Shown here piece by piece: positions 54,713-64,000 of a stretch of 64,000 nucleotides of DNA; the first letter of the stretch is position 1, and each line of letters starts with the position of its first letter. Source of the stretch: Xenophilus arseniciresistens (GTDB lineage Bacteria > Pseudomonadota > Gammaproteobacteria > Burkholderiales > Burkholderiaceae_C); contig NZ_JAQIPB010000003.1 in the NCBI RefSeq assembly GCF_028023875.1, positions 1 to 64,000 on the forward strand. The letters run 5' to 3'. A model generated the notes under the pieces. The model saw only the letters and a list, made by a program, of their open reading frames with translations, did no database searches and was not told the DNA's origin. The translations under genes were made by a program, and so were the position numbers.

Positions 54713-55386
54713 TCAGGCGGCCGCAGCAGCCGGCCGCCTGGCCTGCCGGCCGCGCCACCAGCGCCACACGCGCCAACCCAGCAGCACGCCGATGATGGCC
54801 GCATAGACCATCACTTCGGCGAAGTCGCGCTTGCCGGCGCGCATCCAGAAGAAGTGCAGCAGCGCCAGGCCGGCAATGCCGTAGACCAGCCGGTGCAGGG
54901 CCTGCCAACGCTTGCCCCCCAGCGCGCGCACGGCCCGGTTGAAAGAGGTCAGCGCCAGCAGCAGCAGGCCCACGAAGGCCGCGAAGCCCACGAGGATGAA
55001 CGGCCTCTTGGCGATGTCTGCCGCGATGTCCGCGGGCTCGAAGCCCATGTCGAACCAGGCGTAGCACAGCAGATGCATGCAGGCATAGCAGAAGACGAAG
55101 AGTCCCAGCATGCGCCGCCAGCGCGCCAGCGCGGGCAGGCCTGCCATCACGCGCACAGGCGTCACGGCCAGCGTCACGCACAAGAGGCGCAGCGTCCAGT
55201 CGCCGGTGCTGCGGATCAGGGTTTCGGCCGGGTTGGCGCCCAGGTCGCCGGCAATGGCGCCGTAGAGCAGGCTGGCAAAAGGCAGCAGGCACAGCACAAA
55301 AATGAGCGGCTTGACGGCGCGGTGCATCAGCACACGCTGCAGCGGTGCTGCGCCGGCCGCGCGCGATGGCGTGGCGGCCTTGGCCA

Positions 55387-55387
<1 letters not shown>
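54713..55387 (-). CDS. msrQ: Haem-binding membrane subunit MsrQ of the MsrPQ methionine sulfoxide reductase
   Basis: 224 residues from ATG 55387. Six membrane segments with ligand His candidates in CYACMHLLCYAWFD and KRWQALHRLVYGIAGLALLHFFW, and the ferric-reductase-like arrangement. It passes electrons from the respiratory chain to periplasmic MsrP. Its ATG overlaps the msrP stop by one base (TGATG). Total length and residue pattern match YedZ. Confidence 0.94.
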
Positions 55388-56394
<1,007 letters not shown>

Positions 56395-56550
56395 GTGCAG
56401 CCTTTCTGGGCCGCCGCACGAAGCGGCAGCACATTGCAAACGAGGACAGCCTGAAGTTCGGCGCGGGAGCCACAAAGGTTACACGCCGGAATCCGTCAGC
56501 CTCATCGCCAGTCTGCCTCAGCAGGGCCAGGCCTGCACGACAGACAAGGG

Positions 56551-57870
56551 CTACAAGGTACCGTAGCTGTGCAGCCCGCTCAGGAACATGTTGACGCCCA
56601 GGAAGGCGAAGGTGGTGACGGCCAGGCCCACCAGCGCCCACCACGAGGCGATGGTGCCGCGCAGGCCCTTGACCAGGCGCATGTGCAGCCAGGCTGCGTA
56701 GTTGAGCCAGACGATCAGCGCCCAGGTTTCCTTCGGATCCCAGCTCCAATAGCCGCCCCAGGCGTCGGCCGCCCACAGCGCGCCCAGCACGGTGGCGATG
56801 GTGAAGAAGGCGAAGCCCACGGCGATGGCCTTGTACATCACGTCGTCCAGCACTTCGAAGGCCGGCAGCCGCGCCGCGATGCGCTTGCGCGCGAGCAGGA
56901 TGCCAAGGGCGATCAGCGCCGAGATGGCCGCATAGCCCACCCAGTAGCTGCCGCCCGCCTCGCCCACGCCGCGCAGCCGGAAGGCCACGGGCACGAAGCA
57001 CAGCGCCACGCCCAGCAGCCAGATGGGCGTGAGCTTGTACCAGCGCGCCTCAGCGGCCTGCTGCTTGATCAGGTACGCAAAGGCCACCATGGCCGCCAGC
57101 GCAAAGGTGCCGTAGCCCACGAAGTTGGCCGGCACATGGATCTTCATCCACCAGCTCTGCAGCGCCGGCACCAGCGGCTGGATCTCGTGCGCCTCGCGCA
57201 CCAGCGTGTACCAGAGCAAAAAGCCCACCGCGGCGCTGACCACCAGCATCACGAAGGCACCCAGCGCGCGGGTGTCGTAGCGGTCTTCGTAGTAGAGGTA
57301 GAAGAGCGCGGTCATCCAGCAGAACAGCACGAAGACCTCGTAGAGGTTGCTGACCGGGATGTGGCCGATGTCGGGGCCGATCTGGTGGCTTTCGTACCAG
57401 CGCACCATCGTGCCGATCAGCGCCATCACCACGGCTGCCCAGGTGATGCGCGAGCCGATGCGCTCCATCGCGTCGGCCTGGCTGCTGCTGAAAAAGCCCA
57501 GCCAGTAGAAAACCGTGGCCATGAAGAAGAGCACGCTCATCCACAGGATGGCCGACTGGCTGGACAGGAAGTACTTGAGCCAGAAGACCTGGTCGGCGCG
57601 CGTGAGATCGCCGCCGTAGCTGAGGATCGCCAGCACCGAGGCCGCGGCCACGCCCAGCATCAGCGTGCGCAGCGGCCGCCAGTACCAGCCCAGCCACACT
57701 ATCGCGGGCAAGGTGCCCAGCAGGATCACCTTTTCGTAGCCGTCCATCGAAGCCTGGTAGCGCAGCAGCGCAAACAGCCCCCCGGCCACGACCATGAGCG
57801 CGAAGACCCAGTCGTAGACAGTGCGGCGGGACAGCCAGCTCTCGTGGAGGGTGAGGGTGGTCGTGGTCAT
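56551..57870 (-). CDS. ccsB: Cytochrome c biogenesis protein CcsB/CcsA (System II haem handling)
   Basis: 439 residues from ATG 57870. Multiple membrane segments with the haem-handling WWD motif AWGGYWSWDPKETWALIVWL in the C-terminal half and flanking conserved His (YESHQIGPDIGHIPVSNLYEVF; KIHVPANFVGYG). Together with ResB it carries haem across the membrane and attaches it to apocytochrome c. The start overlaps the resB stop by 4 bp. Confidence 0.94.
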   Translation of the reverse strand: MTTTTLTLHESWLSRRTVYDWVFALMVVAGGLFALLRYQASMDGYEKVILLGTLPAIVWLGWYWRPLRTLMLGVAAASVLAILSYGGDLTRADQVFWLKYFLSSQSAILWMSVLFFMATVFYWLGFFSSSQADAMERIGSRITWAAVVMALIGTMVRWYESHQIGPDIGHIPVSNLYEVFVLFCWMTALFYLYYEDRYDTRALGAFVMLVVSAAVGFLLWYTLVREAHEIQPLVPALQSWWMKIHVPANFVGYGTFALAAMVAFAYLIKQQAAEARWYKLTPIWLLGVALCFVPVAFRLRGVGEAGGSYWVGYAAISALIALGILLARKRIAARLPAFEVLDDVMYKAIAVGFAFFTIATVLGALWAADAWGGYWSWDPKETWALIVWLNYAAWLHMRLVKGLRGTIASWWALVGLAVTTFAFLGVNMFLSGLHSYGTL

Positions 57871-60044
57871 GCTTGGGGGTCCTTGGCCGCGCTTGCGGGC
57901 GGCAGGTTCAGCAACTTGTGGCGCAAGAGCGCGAATTCCTTGTCGCTGTCCATGTTGCGCCGGTTCACCGACAGGGCCATGGTCGCGTCGCTGCGGCCCT
58001 GGCCGGCCGGCGCGATCCAGATCCACAGCCGGCGCTCGCGCACATAAAGCATGGCGAAGATGCCGATGATCAGCAGCAGGCAGCCCAGGTAGACGATGTT
58101 CTTGCCCGGCGCGCGCGCCACCTGGAAGACGCTGGCCTGCACCTGCTGGAAGTCGGTCATCATCAGCGCCATGGGCGCGGGGTAGAAGTTCGCATCGCTG
58201 AGCGCCAGCACGGCCTGCGTGAGCCAGGCCTGCGTGGCATCGTCCATGGGCAGCGCAGGCGCCCCGCCCCGCTCGCGCGAGACGTTGAGCAGCTCGAACA
58301 GCACTTCGTTGACGATGCGCACCAGCACCTGGCCTGCGCGCTCGCGCTCGCCCTCGGGCACGCGCAGGTCGATGAATTCGGCAATGGCCTGCCAGCCGCC
58401 GGCCGGCCGCGAGCCGCCCGCTTCGTCGGCGGCCTCACGCACGCGCTCGACGCCGGCGAACAGGCCCAGGGCGCGGCCCGCGGAAGCGCGCAACTGCTCG
58501 GCCTGGTCGCTGCGGCCGGGCTCCAGCGCGCGCGCCACGTAGCGGTCCACCGCCTGCTGGCGCAGCGCCGGATCGCCCAGCGCCTCGCGCAGTCGCAAGA
58601 AGCCCGTCATCTCGGCCTGTTCGTCGGCCGGAATGCGCAGGTAGCGGAAGGCATCGGCCGTCTGCTCGCGCACGCCCAGCAGGAACACCGGCGGGCTGTC
58701 TTCCTCGAGCTGGGCCGGCACCATGTAGTTCTGGTACTCGCGCGCCTGGCCGGCCTCGTCGCGCAGCTTGTAGCTCACGCTGGGGCCGATGTTGCGCAGC
58801 TCGCGCACCTTGCTCACCTTGTTGGCCGCGCCCAGGCGCGATTCCAGGCCCTGGCGCACGGCCTGCAGGTCGACCTTGCGCACGTCGGTGCCGCTGCCCA
58901 TGCTGTTGCCGGCCAGGTTCTCGACGTTGATCACGCGCAGGCCGGTGTACTCGAGCCGCAACTTCTGGTCGCCGTTGCTCAGCTGCGCGCTGCTGCCGAT
59001 GGTGCCTTCGATCTCGAAGGGCTTCACGGCCGCCGCCATGGGCACGGCCTTGAGCTTCACGGTGGAGCCGCCGTCGTCGAAGCTGCTCTGGTAGATCTCC
59101 ACGCCCTTCCAACTGGCCGGGTGGTTGACTTCGATGCGCGCTTCCTTGGTCTCGCCGGTGGCGCGGTCGTGCAGCACCACCTCGCTGGCGAAGAGCTTGG
59201 GCATGCCGGTGGAGTAGTAGTCGACGATGAACTTCTTGAGCTCGATGGCGAAGGGCAGCTCCTGCAGCAGCACGCCATCGGCCTGATTCAGGATCGCGAT
59301 GCTCGATTGCTGCCCCTCGGGCACCAGGATGTTGCCGCGGAAGGTGGGGTTGGCGGCCGACAGGCGGTGCTGGGCCGGCACGTCGGCAATCATGCCGCCG
59401 CCCGAGAACGCGCTCTTGCCGTTGAACCAGGTCTGCGCGCGCACGATCAGGTCGCCGTCCAGCAACCCGCCCAGGCACACCAGCACGATGGCGCCGTGGG
59501 CCGCGATGTAGCCGAGCTTGTTGGCCCCGCCCGCGCGGGCGGCCACCATCCAGCCCTCGGCCGGTGCCTCGCGGCGCTGCAGCTTGACCTTCCAGCCGCC
59601 ACCGACCAGCAGCTGCCCGATGCGCCGGGCCTCGGCCTCGGGCGCTTCGGCCAGGCCGTTGCTCGCGCGCAGGCCAAAGGCGCGCAGACCCTGCACCCGC
59701 ATGTCTTCCTTGAAGCTGCGCAGGTCCTGCAGGATGCGCGGCGTGTGCCGCGCGATGCACAGCGAGGTGCTGAGCACCAGGAAGGCCAGGATCAGCAGGA
59801 ACCACCAGGCGCTGTAGATGGAGTCGAGCCGCGCCGCGCGAAAGACCTGGGCCCAGAACGGCCCGAACTGGTTGATGTAGTTGCCCAGCGGCTCATGTTG
59901 CTTGAGCACCGTGCCGATCACCGAGGCAATGCAGATCACCGTCAGCAAGGTGATGGCAAAGCGCATGGACGACAGCAGCTCCACGGCCACGCGCCAGGCG
60001 TGCGAGCCGCTGCGAAGCCGGATGCCATGGGTGGAGGTGCTCAT
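57867..60044 (-). CDS. resB: Cytochrome c biogenesis protein ResB/Ccs1
   Basis: 725 residues. Membrane helices near 22-42 (LLSSMRFAITLLTVICIASVIGTVLKQHEPLGNY, a ResB hallmark), 78-95 (YSAWWFLLILAFLVLSTSLCIARHTPRI), 172-190 and a late one (IVYLGCLLLIIGIFAMLYVRERRLWIWI), around a large periplasmic domain. Forms the System II haem-attachment machine with CcsB, to which it is coupled (ATGA). Presumably needed for the cytochrome c4 encoded next to it and others. Confidence 0.94.
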   Translation of the reverse strand: MSTSTHGIRLRSGSHAWRVAVELLSSMRFAITLLTVICIASVIGTVLKQHEPLGNYINQFGPFWAQVFRAARLDSIYSAWWFLLILAFLVLSTSLCIARHTPRILQDLRSFKEDMRVQGLRAFGLRASNGLAEAPEAEARRIGQLLVGGGWKVKLQRREAPAEGWMVAARAGGANKLGYIAAHGAIVLVCLGGLLDGDLIVRAQTWFNGKSAFSGGGMIADVPAQHRLSAANPTFRGNILVPEGQQSSIAILNQADGVLLQELPFAIELKKFIVDYYSTGMPKLFASEVVLHDRATGETKEARIEVNHPASWKGVEIYQSSFDDGGSTVKLKAVPMAAAVKPFEIEGTIGSSAQLSNGDQKLRLEYTGLRVINVENLAGNSMGSGTDVRKVDLQAVRQGLESRLGAANKVSKVRELRNIGPSVSYKLRDEAGQAREYQNYMVPAQLEEDSPPVFLLGVREQTADAFRYLRIPADEQAEMTGFLRLREALGDPALRQQAVDRYVARALEPGRSDQAEQLRASAGRALGLFAGVERVREAADEAGGSRPAGGWQAIAEFIDLRVPEGERERAGQVLVRIVNEVLFELLNVSRERGGAPALPMDDATQAWLTQAVLALSDANFYPAPMALMMTDFQQVQASVFQVARAPGKNIVYLGCLLLIIGIFAMLYVRERRLWIWIAPAGQGRSDATMALSVNRRNMDSDKEFALLRHKLLNLPPASAAKDPQA

Positions 60045-60089
60045 GCGAATCGAAGGCTGCCCGCAACGCTCTGACGGCGGGCCATCATG

Positions 60090-60124
60090 AAAAAAGGCGG
60101 GCCATCCTCAGGGATGGGCCCGCC
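60090..60124 (-). terminator. Rho-independent terminator behind cytochrome c4 gene
   Basis: On the minus strand a GC-rich stem (GGATGGCCCGCC paired with GGCGGGCCCATCC, one bulge) around a short CTGA loop is followed by TTTTTT. It lies about 100 bp after the cytochrome c4 stop and 46 bp before the resB ATG, separating the two transcripts. Confidence 0.8.
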
Positions 60125-60224
60125 CGCTTTGGTGTTGTTATCGGCGGCGAAGTTCTGTGGCACGGGCCACGGTGGTGCTGCGGCGCATTGTCGGCCAGTT
60201 GGCACACCGACCGTGGCAGGGCCC

Positions 60225-60911
60225 TCAGCGCAGGCCGGCGATGTAGTCGGAAACGGCGCGGATCTCGCGGTCGTTCATCTTGCGGGCCACGCCGACCATC
60301 TGCGCGCTGTTGGCACGCCCGCCATCGCGGAAGGCCTTGAGCTGCGTGCCGGTGTAGTCGGCGTGCTGGCCGCCCAGGCGCGGGTACTGTGCGGGAATGC
60401 CGGCACCGTTGGGGCTGTGGCAGCCGGCGCAGGCGGGGATCATCCGGTCCGGGATGCCACCGCGGTAGATGCGTTCACCCAGGGCGACCAGATCCTTTTC
60501 CTTGGCGAAGCCGTTCTTGACGGCCTTGCTGCCCAGGAACCAGGAGATGTCGCGCATGTCCTGTTCGCTCAGGTGCGCCACCATGGGCTGCATCACCGCG
60601 CTCTTGCGCTTGCCGCCCTTGAACTCCTGCAACTGCTTGAGGATGTACTCGGGGTGCTGCTGCGCCAGCTTGGGATTGGCGGCAATGGCCGAATTGCCAT
60701 CGGCGTTGTGGCATGAGGCACAGGACACGCCGTTGGGCGGTGCCGTGTTGAAAAGGGTGTCTCCCTTCGCCGGGTCCGGCTTCGCAACGGCCGGCGGTGC
60801 GGCGGCTGGCTTGGCGGGTTCTTCGGCCGCCTGGGCCAGACTGACGGCAACCCCTAGCAGGGCGCCAAGACAAAGCGAAATAGGACTGACGCGGAACGTG
60901 CACAACTTCAT
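60225..60911 (-). CDS. Dihaem cytochrome c4
   Basis: 228 residues with signal peptide (SLCLGALLGVAVSLAQA). Two haem-binding CxxCH motifs, CASCHN near residue 63 and CAGCHS near residue 164, each in its own half with a distal Met candidate (SAVMQPMVAHLSEQDM; SAQMVGVARKMNDREI). The pattern of two homologous halves, each ending in a IADFLAG/YIAGL-like helix, is cytochrome c4. It is a periplasmic electron carrier to terminal oxidases. Divergent from engB. Confidence 0.93.
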   Translation of the reverse strand: MKLCTFRVSPISLCLGALLGVAVSLAQAAEEPAKPAAAPPAVAKPDPAKGDTLFNTAPPNGVSCASCHNADGNSAIAANPKLAQQHPEYILKQLQEFKGGKRKSAVMQPMVAHLSEQDMRDISWFLGSKAVKNGFAKEKDLVALGERIYRGGIPDRMIPACAGCHSPNGAGIPAQYPRLGGQHADYTGTQLKAFRDGGRANSAQMVGVARKMNDREIRAVSDYIAGLR

Positions 60912-61009
60912 ATCGGGGGCTCTCGAGGCTCTGGTTGTGGGCGCGAATCGGGGGCGATTCTACAATGCGCCCCCGGGCCATCCGCCCCCTCCTGAGCCCT
61001 AAGCGACCC

Positions 61010-61771
61010 ATGACCCTGCCGCCTTCGTCCTCGTCCTCCATGCACGGGGATGCGGCTTCCAAGCCTCCTGCCGTTTCGGCCGCCGCCGAAGGCCGCGCTG
61101 CCATGGGCTGGCTGCACACCGCGCATTTCCTCTCGAGCGCGCCACAGCTCGAACATCTGCCGCCGCTGGGCCTGCCCGAGATCGCCTTCGTGGGCCGCTC
61201 CAACGCGGGCAAGTCCACGGCCATCAACACGCTCACGCAGCAAAAGCGCCTGGCCTTCGCCTCCAAGACACCGGGGCGCACGCAGCACATCAACCTCTTC
61301 GGCGTGGGCAAGGGCCAGGTCGACGATGCCGTGCTGGCCGACCTGCCGGGCTACGGCTATGCGGCCGTGCCACGCGAGGCCAAGCTGCGCTGGCAGCGCG
61401 TGATGGGCAATTACCTGGTCACGCGCGAGACGCTGGCCGGCGTGGTGCTGATGGTGGACCCGCGCCTGGGCCTGACCGAGCTGGACGAGATCCTGCTGGA
61501 CGTGATCCGCCCGCGCGTGGAGCAGGGCCTGAACTTCCTGGTGCTGCTGACCAAGGCCGACAAGCTCACGCGATCCGAAGGTGCCAAGGCCCTGTCCATT
61601 GCGCGACTGCAGGCCGGTGGCGGCGAGGTGAGACTGTTCTCGGCCCTCAAGCGCCAGGGTGTGGAAGAGGCTGCGCGACTGCTGTGGCAGTGGACGCACC
61701 CGCCGCACGACCAGGCCGAAGCCCGGAACGCGCAGGACGCCGAGCCTCCGACGCCGCCAGCCGCTGGCTGA
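61010..61771 (+). CDS. engB: Ribosome biogenesis GTPase YihA/EngB
   Basis: 253 residues from ATG 61010; an ATG 45 bp upstream is also open. G1 FVGRSNAGKSTAINTLTQQ, the switch TPGRTQHINLF, G3 ADLPGYGYAAVPREAK, G4 LLTKADKLTR and G5 SALKRQG are all present. It has a Ser/Pro-rich N-terminal extension and a Pro/Ala-rich tail beyond the usual ~210 residues. It acts in large-subunit ribosome assembly. Divergent from cytochrome c4, a conserved neighbour in betaproteobacteria. Confidence 0.95.
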   Translation: MTLPPSSSSSMHGDAASKPPAVSAAAEGRAAMGWLHTAHFLSSAPQLEHLPPLGLPEIAFVGRSNAGKSTAINTLTQQKRLAFASKTPGRTQHINLFGVGKGQVDDAVLADLPGYGYAAVPREAKLRWQRVMGNYLVTRETLAGVVLMVDPRLGLTELDEILLDVIRPRVEQGLNFLVLLTKADKLTRSEGAKALSIARLQAGGGEVRLFSALKRQGVEEAARLLWQWTHPPHDQAEARNAQDAEPPTPPAAG

Positions 61772-61832
61772 AGCCCGGATCGCCCCAGGTGCACTGCCGA
61801 CGAAGAAGCCCACAACGGAGACAACCAGCACC

Positions 61833-62759
61833 ATGACGATCCAGACCTTCCTGCGCGAGCTGCCGCATGGCATCACCCTGAGCTGCCGCGCCGCTGGCGA
61901 ACCCGGCCGGCCGCTGATGGTATTCCTGCACGGCTTTCCCGAAGCGGCCTTCATCTGGGACACGCTGCTCGAGCACTTCGCCAGGCCCGAGAACGGCGGC
62001 TACCGCTGCATCGCCCCCAACCTGCGCGGCTTCGAGCGCTCCAGCTCGCCCACCGAGGTCGCGCAGTACAAGCCGCAGTTGCTGATCCAGGACGTGGCCG
62101 AGCTGGCCAAGTCGGAGAACGCCGGGGGCCACATCGACACGCTGGTGGCGCATGACTGGGGCGGCGCCTTCGGCTGGGGTTTTGCCAATGCGCTGCCGCA
62201 ATCCCTCACGCGGCTGGTGATCCTCAATTCACCGCACCCGGGCACCTTCACGCGCGAGCTGCGGCAAAGCGCCGATCAGCAGAAGGCCAGCGCCTACATG
62301 AACTGGCTGGCCGCGCCGGGCTCCGAAGCGGTGCTGGCCGAAAACGGCTTCGCGCGCCTGTTCGCCATGTTCACGATGATGAAGGCCGGGCCCGAGGGCT
62401 TTGGCTGGCTCACCGACGAGGTGCGGGCGAAGTACCGCGAGGTCTGGAGCCAGGGCCTGACGGGTGCCTGCAACCTGTACCGCGTCACGCCCATGAAGCC
62501 GCCGGTGCCGGGCAAGACCACGGTCGACGACATTCCGCAGTTGCCGCCCGAGCGCGTGAATGTGCAGGTGCCCACGCTGGTGCTCTGGGCACTGGACGAC
62601 ATGGCGCTGCTGCCGGGCCTGCTCGAAGGGCTGGACGCCTATGTGCCCGACCTCACGGTGACCAAGGTGGCCAATGCCACGCACTGGATCGTGCATGAGC
62701 AGCCGCAGCGCGTGGCGCAGGAAATCGGTGCCTTCATCCAGCGCAAGCCATCGCGCTGA
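61833..62759 (+). CDS. Alpha/beta hydrolase, epoxide-hydrolase / dehalogenase-like
   Basis: 308 residues from ATG 61833, with GGAG about 12 nt upstream. Oxyanion motif VFLHGFPEAAFIWD, nucleophile elbow VAHDWGGAFGW with Asp as nucleophile, NSPHPGTF, a cap domain with two Tyr-containing segments, ALDDMALLPG (acid region) and the late His in NATHWIVHEQ. Asp as nucleophile points to epoxide hydrolase or haloalkane/haloacetate dehalogenase chemistry rather than an esterase; the substrate is unknown. Downstream of engB by 61 bp. Confidence 0.85.
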   Translation: MTIQTFLRELPHGITLSCRAAGEPGRPLMVFLHGFPEAAFIWDTLLEHFARPENGGYRCIAPNLRGFERSSSPTEVAQYKPQLLIQDVAELAKSENAGGHIDTLVAHDWGGAFGWGFANALPQSLTRLVILNSPHPGTFTRELRQSADQQKASAYMNWLAAPGSEAVLAENGFARLFAMFTMMKAGPEGFGWLTDEVRAKYREVWSQGLTGACNLYRVTPMKPPVPGKTTVDDIPQLPPERVNVQVPTLVLWALDDMALLPGLLEGLDAYVPDLTVTKVANATHWIVHEQPQRVAQEIGAFIQRKPSR

Positions 62760-62780
62760 ACGCGGGACTCCTTTTCTTTT

Positions 62781-63656
62781 TTAGTAGAGCGGCGGCTCGC
62801 CCGGCGGCCGCGTCTTGAAGCGGCGGTGCACCCAGTAGTACTGCTCGGGCATGGTGTCGATCAGGGCCTCCAGCCGGCGCGTGGCCAGGGCCGTATCGGC
62901 CTGCGCATCGTCCGATGGGAAGTCCTTCCACGCAGGCATGACCTCGATTTCGTAGCCGCCCGGCACGAAGCGCGAGACCACCGGCACCACCTTGGCCTTG
63001 CCCAGGCGCGCAAAGCGCGACAGCGAGGGCACGGTGGCCGCCGGTATGCCGTAGAACGGCACGAAGATCGAATTCGTCGGGCCGAAGTCCATGTCGGGCA
63101 GCAGGTAGAGCACGCCGCCCTTGCGCAGACCGGCCACGATCTCCTTGATGCCGTCCACCCGGTGCAGCACCGTGACGTTGCCAAAGCGCGTGCGGCCCTT
63201 GCGCGTCCACTCGTCGACCATGGGATCGCGCTGCGTGGTGTAGATGGTGGTCGAGGGCTTGGGGTTGTGCTTGGTCAGCGCGGTGGCGGCCGCATCCAGG
63301 CCGTAGAAATGCGGCGCGAACAGGATGGTGGGAGCGTTGCCCACGTCGATCTCGTCGATGGCGCCCACGATGCGCACGCGCTGGTCGATAACCTCGGCCG
63401 GCGCATGCCACAGCCAGCTGCGGTCCAGCCAGGCCTGCGCCACGTACACAAAAGTCTGGCGCGCGATGCGCGCACGCTCGGCATCGCTCTTGTGCGGGAA
63501 GCACAGCTTCAGGTTCACGTCGACCACATGCCGGCGCGGCCTGGCCAGCCCGTACAGCAGGTGGCCGAATCCCGCGCCCAGGCCGCGCACCACCGGCAGC
63601 GGCAGGCGGGCCAGCACCTTCATGAAGCCGATGCCCAGACGGGCCGTCACGCTCAC
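62781..63656 (-). CDS. Lipid A biosynthesis lauroyl/acyl transferase (LpxL/HtrB family)
   Basis: 291 residues from the GTG at 63656 that overlaps the preceding gene's stop (GTGA). N-terminal membrane-associated helix, then VVDVNLKLCFPHKSDAER, the HX4D-like active site in LFAPHFYGLDAAATAL (His and Asp five apart), RDPMVDEWTRKGRTRFG and LLPDMDFGPTNSIFVPFYG. It adds a secondary acyl chain to lipid A at the inner membrane. Second of two adjacent family members, which probably act on different positions. Confidence 0.92.
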   Translation of the reverse strand: MSVTARLGIGFMKVLARLPLPVVRGLGAGFGHLLYGLARPRRHVVDVNLKLCFPHKSDAERARIARQTFVYVAQAWLDRSWLWHAPAEVIDQRVRIVGAIDEIDVGNAPTILFAPHFYGLDAAATALTKHNPKPSTTIYTTQRDPMVDEWTRKGRTRFGNVTVLHRVDGIKEIVAGLRKGGVLYLLPDMDFGPTNSIFVPFYGIPAATVPSLSRFARLGKAKVVPVVSRFVPGGYEIEVMPAWKDFPSDDAQADTALATRRLEALIDTMPEQYYWVHRRFKTRPPGEPPLY

Positions 63657-64000
63657 TGCGCGACCTCCATCTCCTGGCGCGGCTGCTTGTAGCGCGCGTA
63701 GTCCCACACGTACTGGCCGGGCAGCGCGCGGATCAGCCGCTCGATGCCCACGTTCATGGCGGCCGCGGCGTCTTCCACCGACGCCTGCGGATCGGTGAGC
63801 GCCGTGCCCTCGAAGGGCTCGAAGCGCACCACGTAGCGGCCACCCGGCACACGCTGGCACACGCCCAGGAACACCTTGGCGCCCGTGGTCTGCGCCAGCC
63901 GCGGCAACAGGGTCATGGTGTAGGCCGGCCGGCCCAGAAAGGGCGCCCACACGCCCTGCCCTTCGGGCGGCACCTGGTCGGGCAGGATGCCGGTGTAGCC
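63653..64000 (-). CDS. Lipid A biosynthesis acyltransferase (LpxL/HtrB family), cut by the window end
   Basis: The C-terminal ~115 residues of a second family member; the frame runs off the window edge at 64000. GYTGILPDQVPPEGQGVWAPFLGRPAYTMTLLPRLA is the conserved segment after the catalytic domain, and LPGQYVWDYARYKQPRQE is the typical end. It lies directly upstream of, and overlaps, the other acyltransferase gene. Confidence 0.88.
   Translation of the reverse strand, partial: GYTGILPDQVPPEGQGVWAPFLGRPAYTMTLLPRLAQTTGAKVFLGVCQRVPGGRYVVRFEPFEGTALTDPQASVEDAAAAMNVGIERLIRALPGQYVWDYARYKQPRQEMEVAQ

Overview
The window is GC-rich DNA whose gene content and order suggest a betaproteobacterium of the Burkholderiales, most likely the Comamonadaceae (Acidovorax/Comamonas/Variovorax-like). 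Supporting signs are the TctAB and Bug solute-receptor genes, the urease cluster, the pilMNOPQ-ponA-cyaY-lptM-lysA block, and the resB-ccsB / cytochrome c4 / engB arrangement. This placement is an inference from recognised protein families; I could run no search.

Region 1 (1-10.4 kb) is an accessory island. It holds the 3' part of a giant CdiA/FhaB-type contact-dependent inhibition gene with a C-terminal nuclease-like toxin, and a small immunity-type gene 4 bp downstream. Next comes a displaced, start-less second copy of the CdiA C-terminal region. That copy has a frameshift and ends at a triplicated 50-bp repeat abutting an IS3-family element, which also cut the 5' end of the next gene.

Region 2 (10.4-20.9 kb) is mostly housekeeping: a lipoprotein, a D-amino-acid deaminase/dehydratase-like PLP enzyme, NADP-type glutamate dehydrogenase, lolC-lolD, an RpfE-like gene coupled to recJ, and an OmpR-type two-component pair.

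Region 3 (21-33.9 kb) looks like an organic-acid uptake and catabolism cluster. It has tctB-tctA, two Bug receptors, an isopropylmalate/tartrate-dehydrogenase-like enzyme, a 3-hydroxyisobutyrate-dehydrogenase-like enzyme, a succinate-semialdehyde-dehydrogenase-like enzyme, two D-2-hydroxyacid dehydrogenases, an enolase-superfamily enzyme and a divergent FadR-type GntR regulator. Two clean inverted repeats flank the regulator gene and are good operator candidates.

Region 4 (33.9-43.3 kb) pairs a very large hybrid sensor with the urease genes. The sensor has an NCS1-type permease domain, a Cys-rich segment, a histidine kinase and a receiver, and is translationally coupled to a LuxR-type response regulator. 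Both are divergent from ureA-(small His-rich membrane protein)-ureB-ureC-ureE-ureF-ureG. No ureD is present in this window. The physical pairing suggests that the sensor controls nitrogen-compound or urea use; this is the most interesting system here.

Region 5 (43.3-64 kb) is mainly core: an Ig-like-domain lipoprotein behind pilQ, the type IV pilus alignment operon pilMNOPQ, penicillin-binding protein 1A, cyaY, lptM, lysA, msrPQ, the ResB/CcsB cytochrome c maturation pair, cytochrome c4, engB, an epoxide-hydrolase-like protein, and two LpxL/HtrB-type acyltransferases, the last one cut by the window end. Apart from the stretches described, no gene-free region longer than 300 bp was found.
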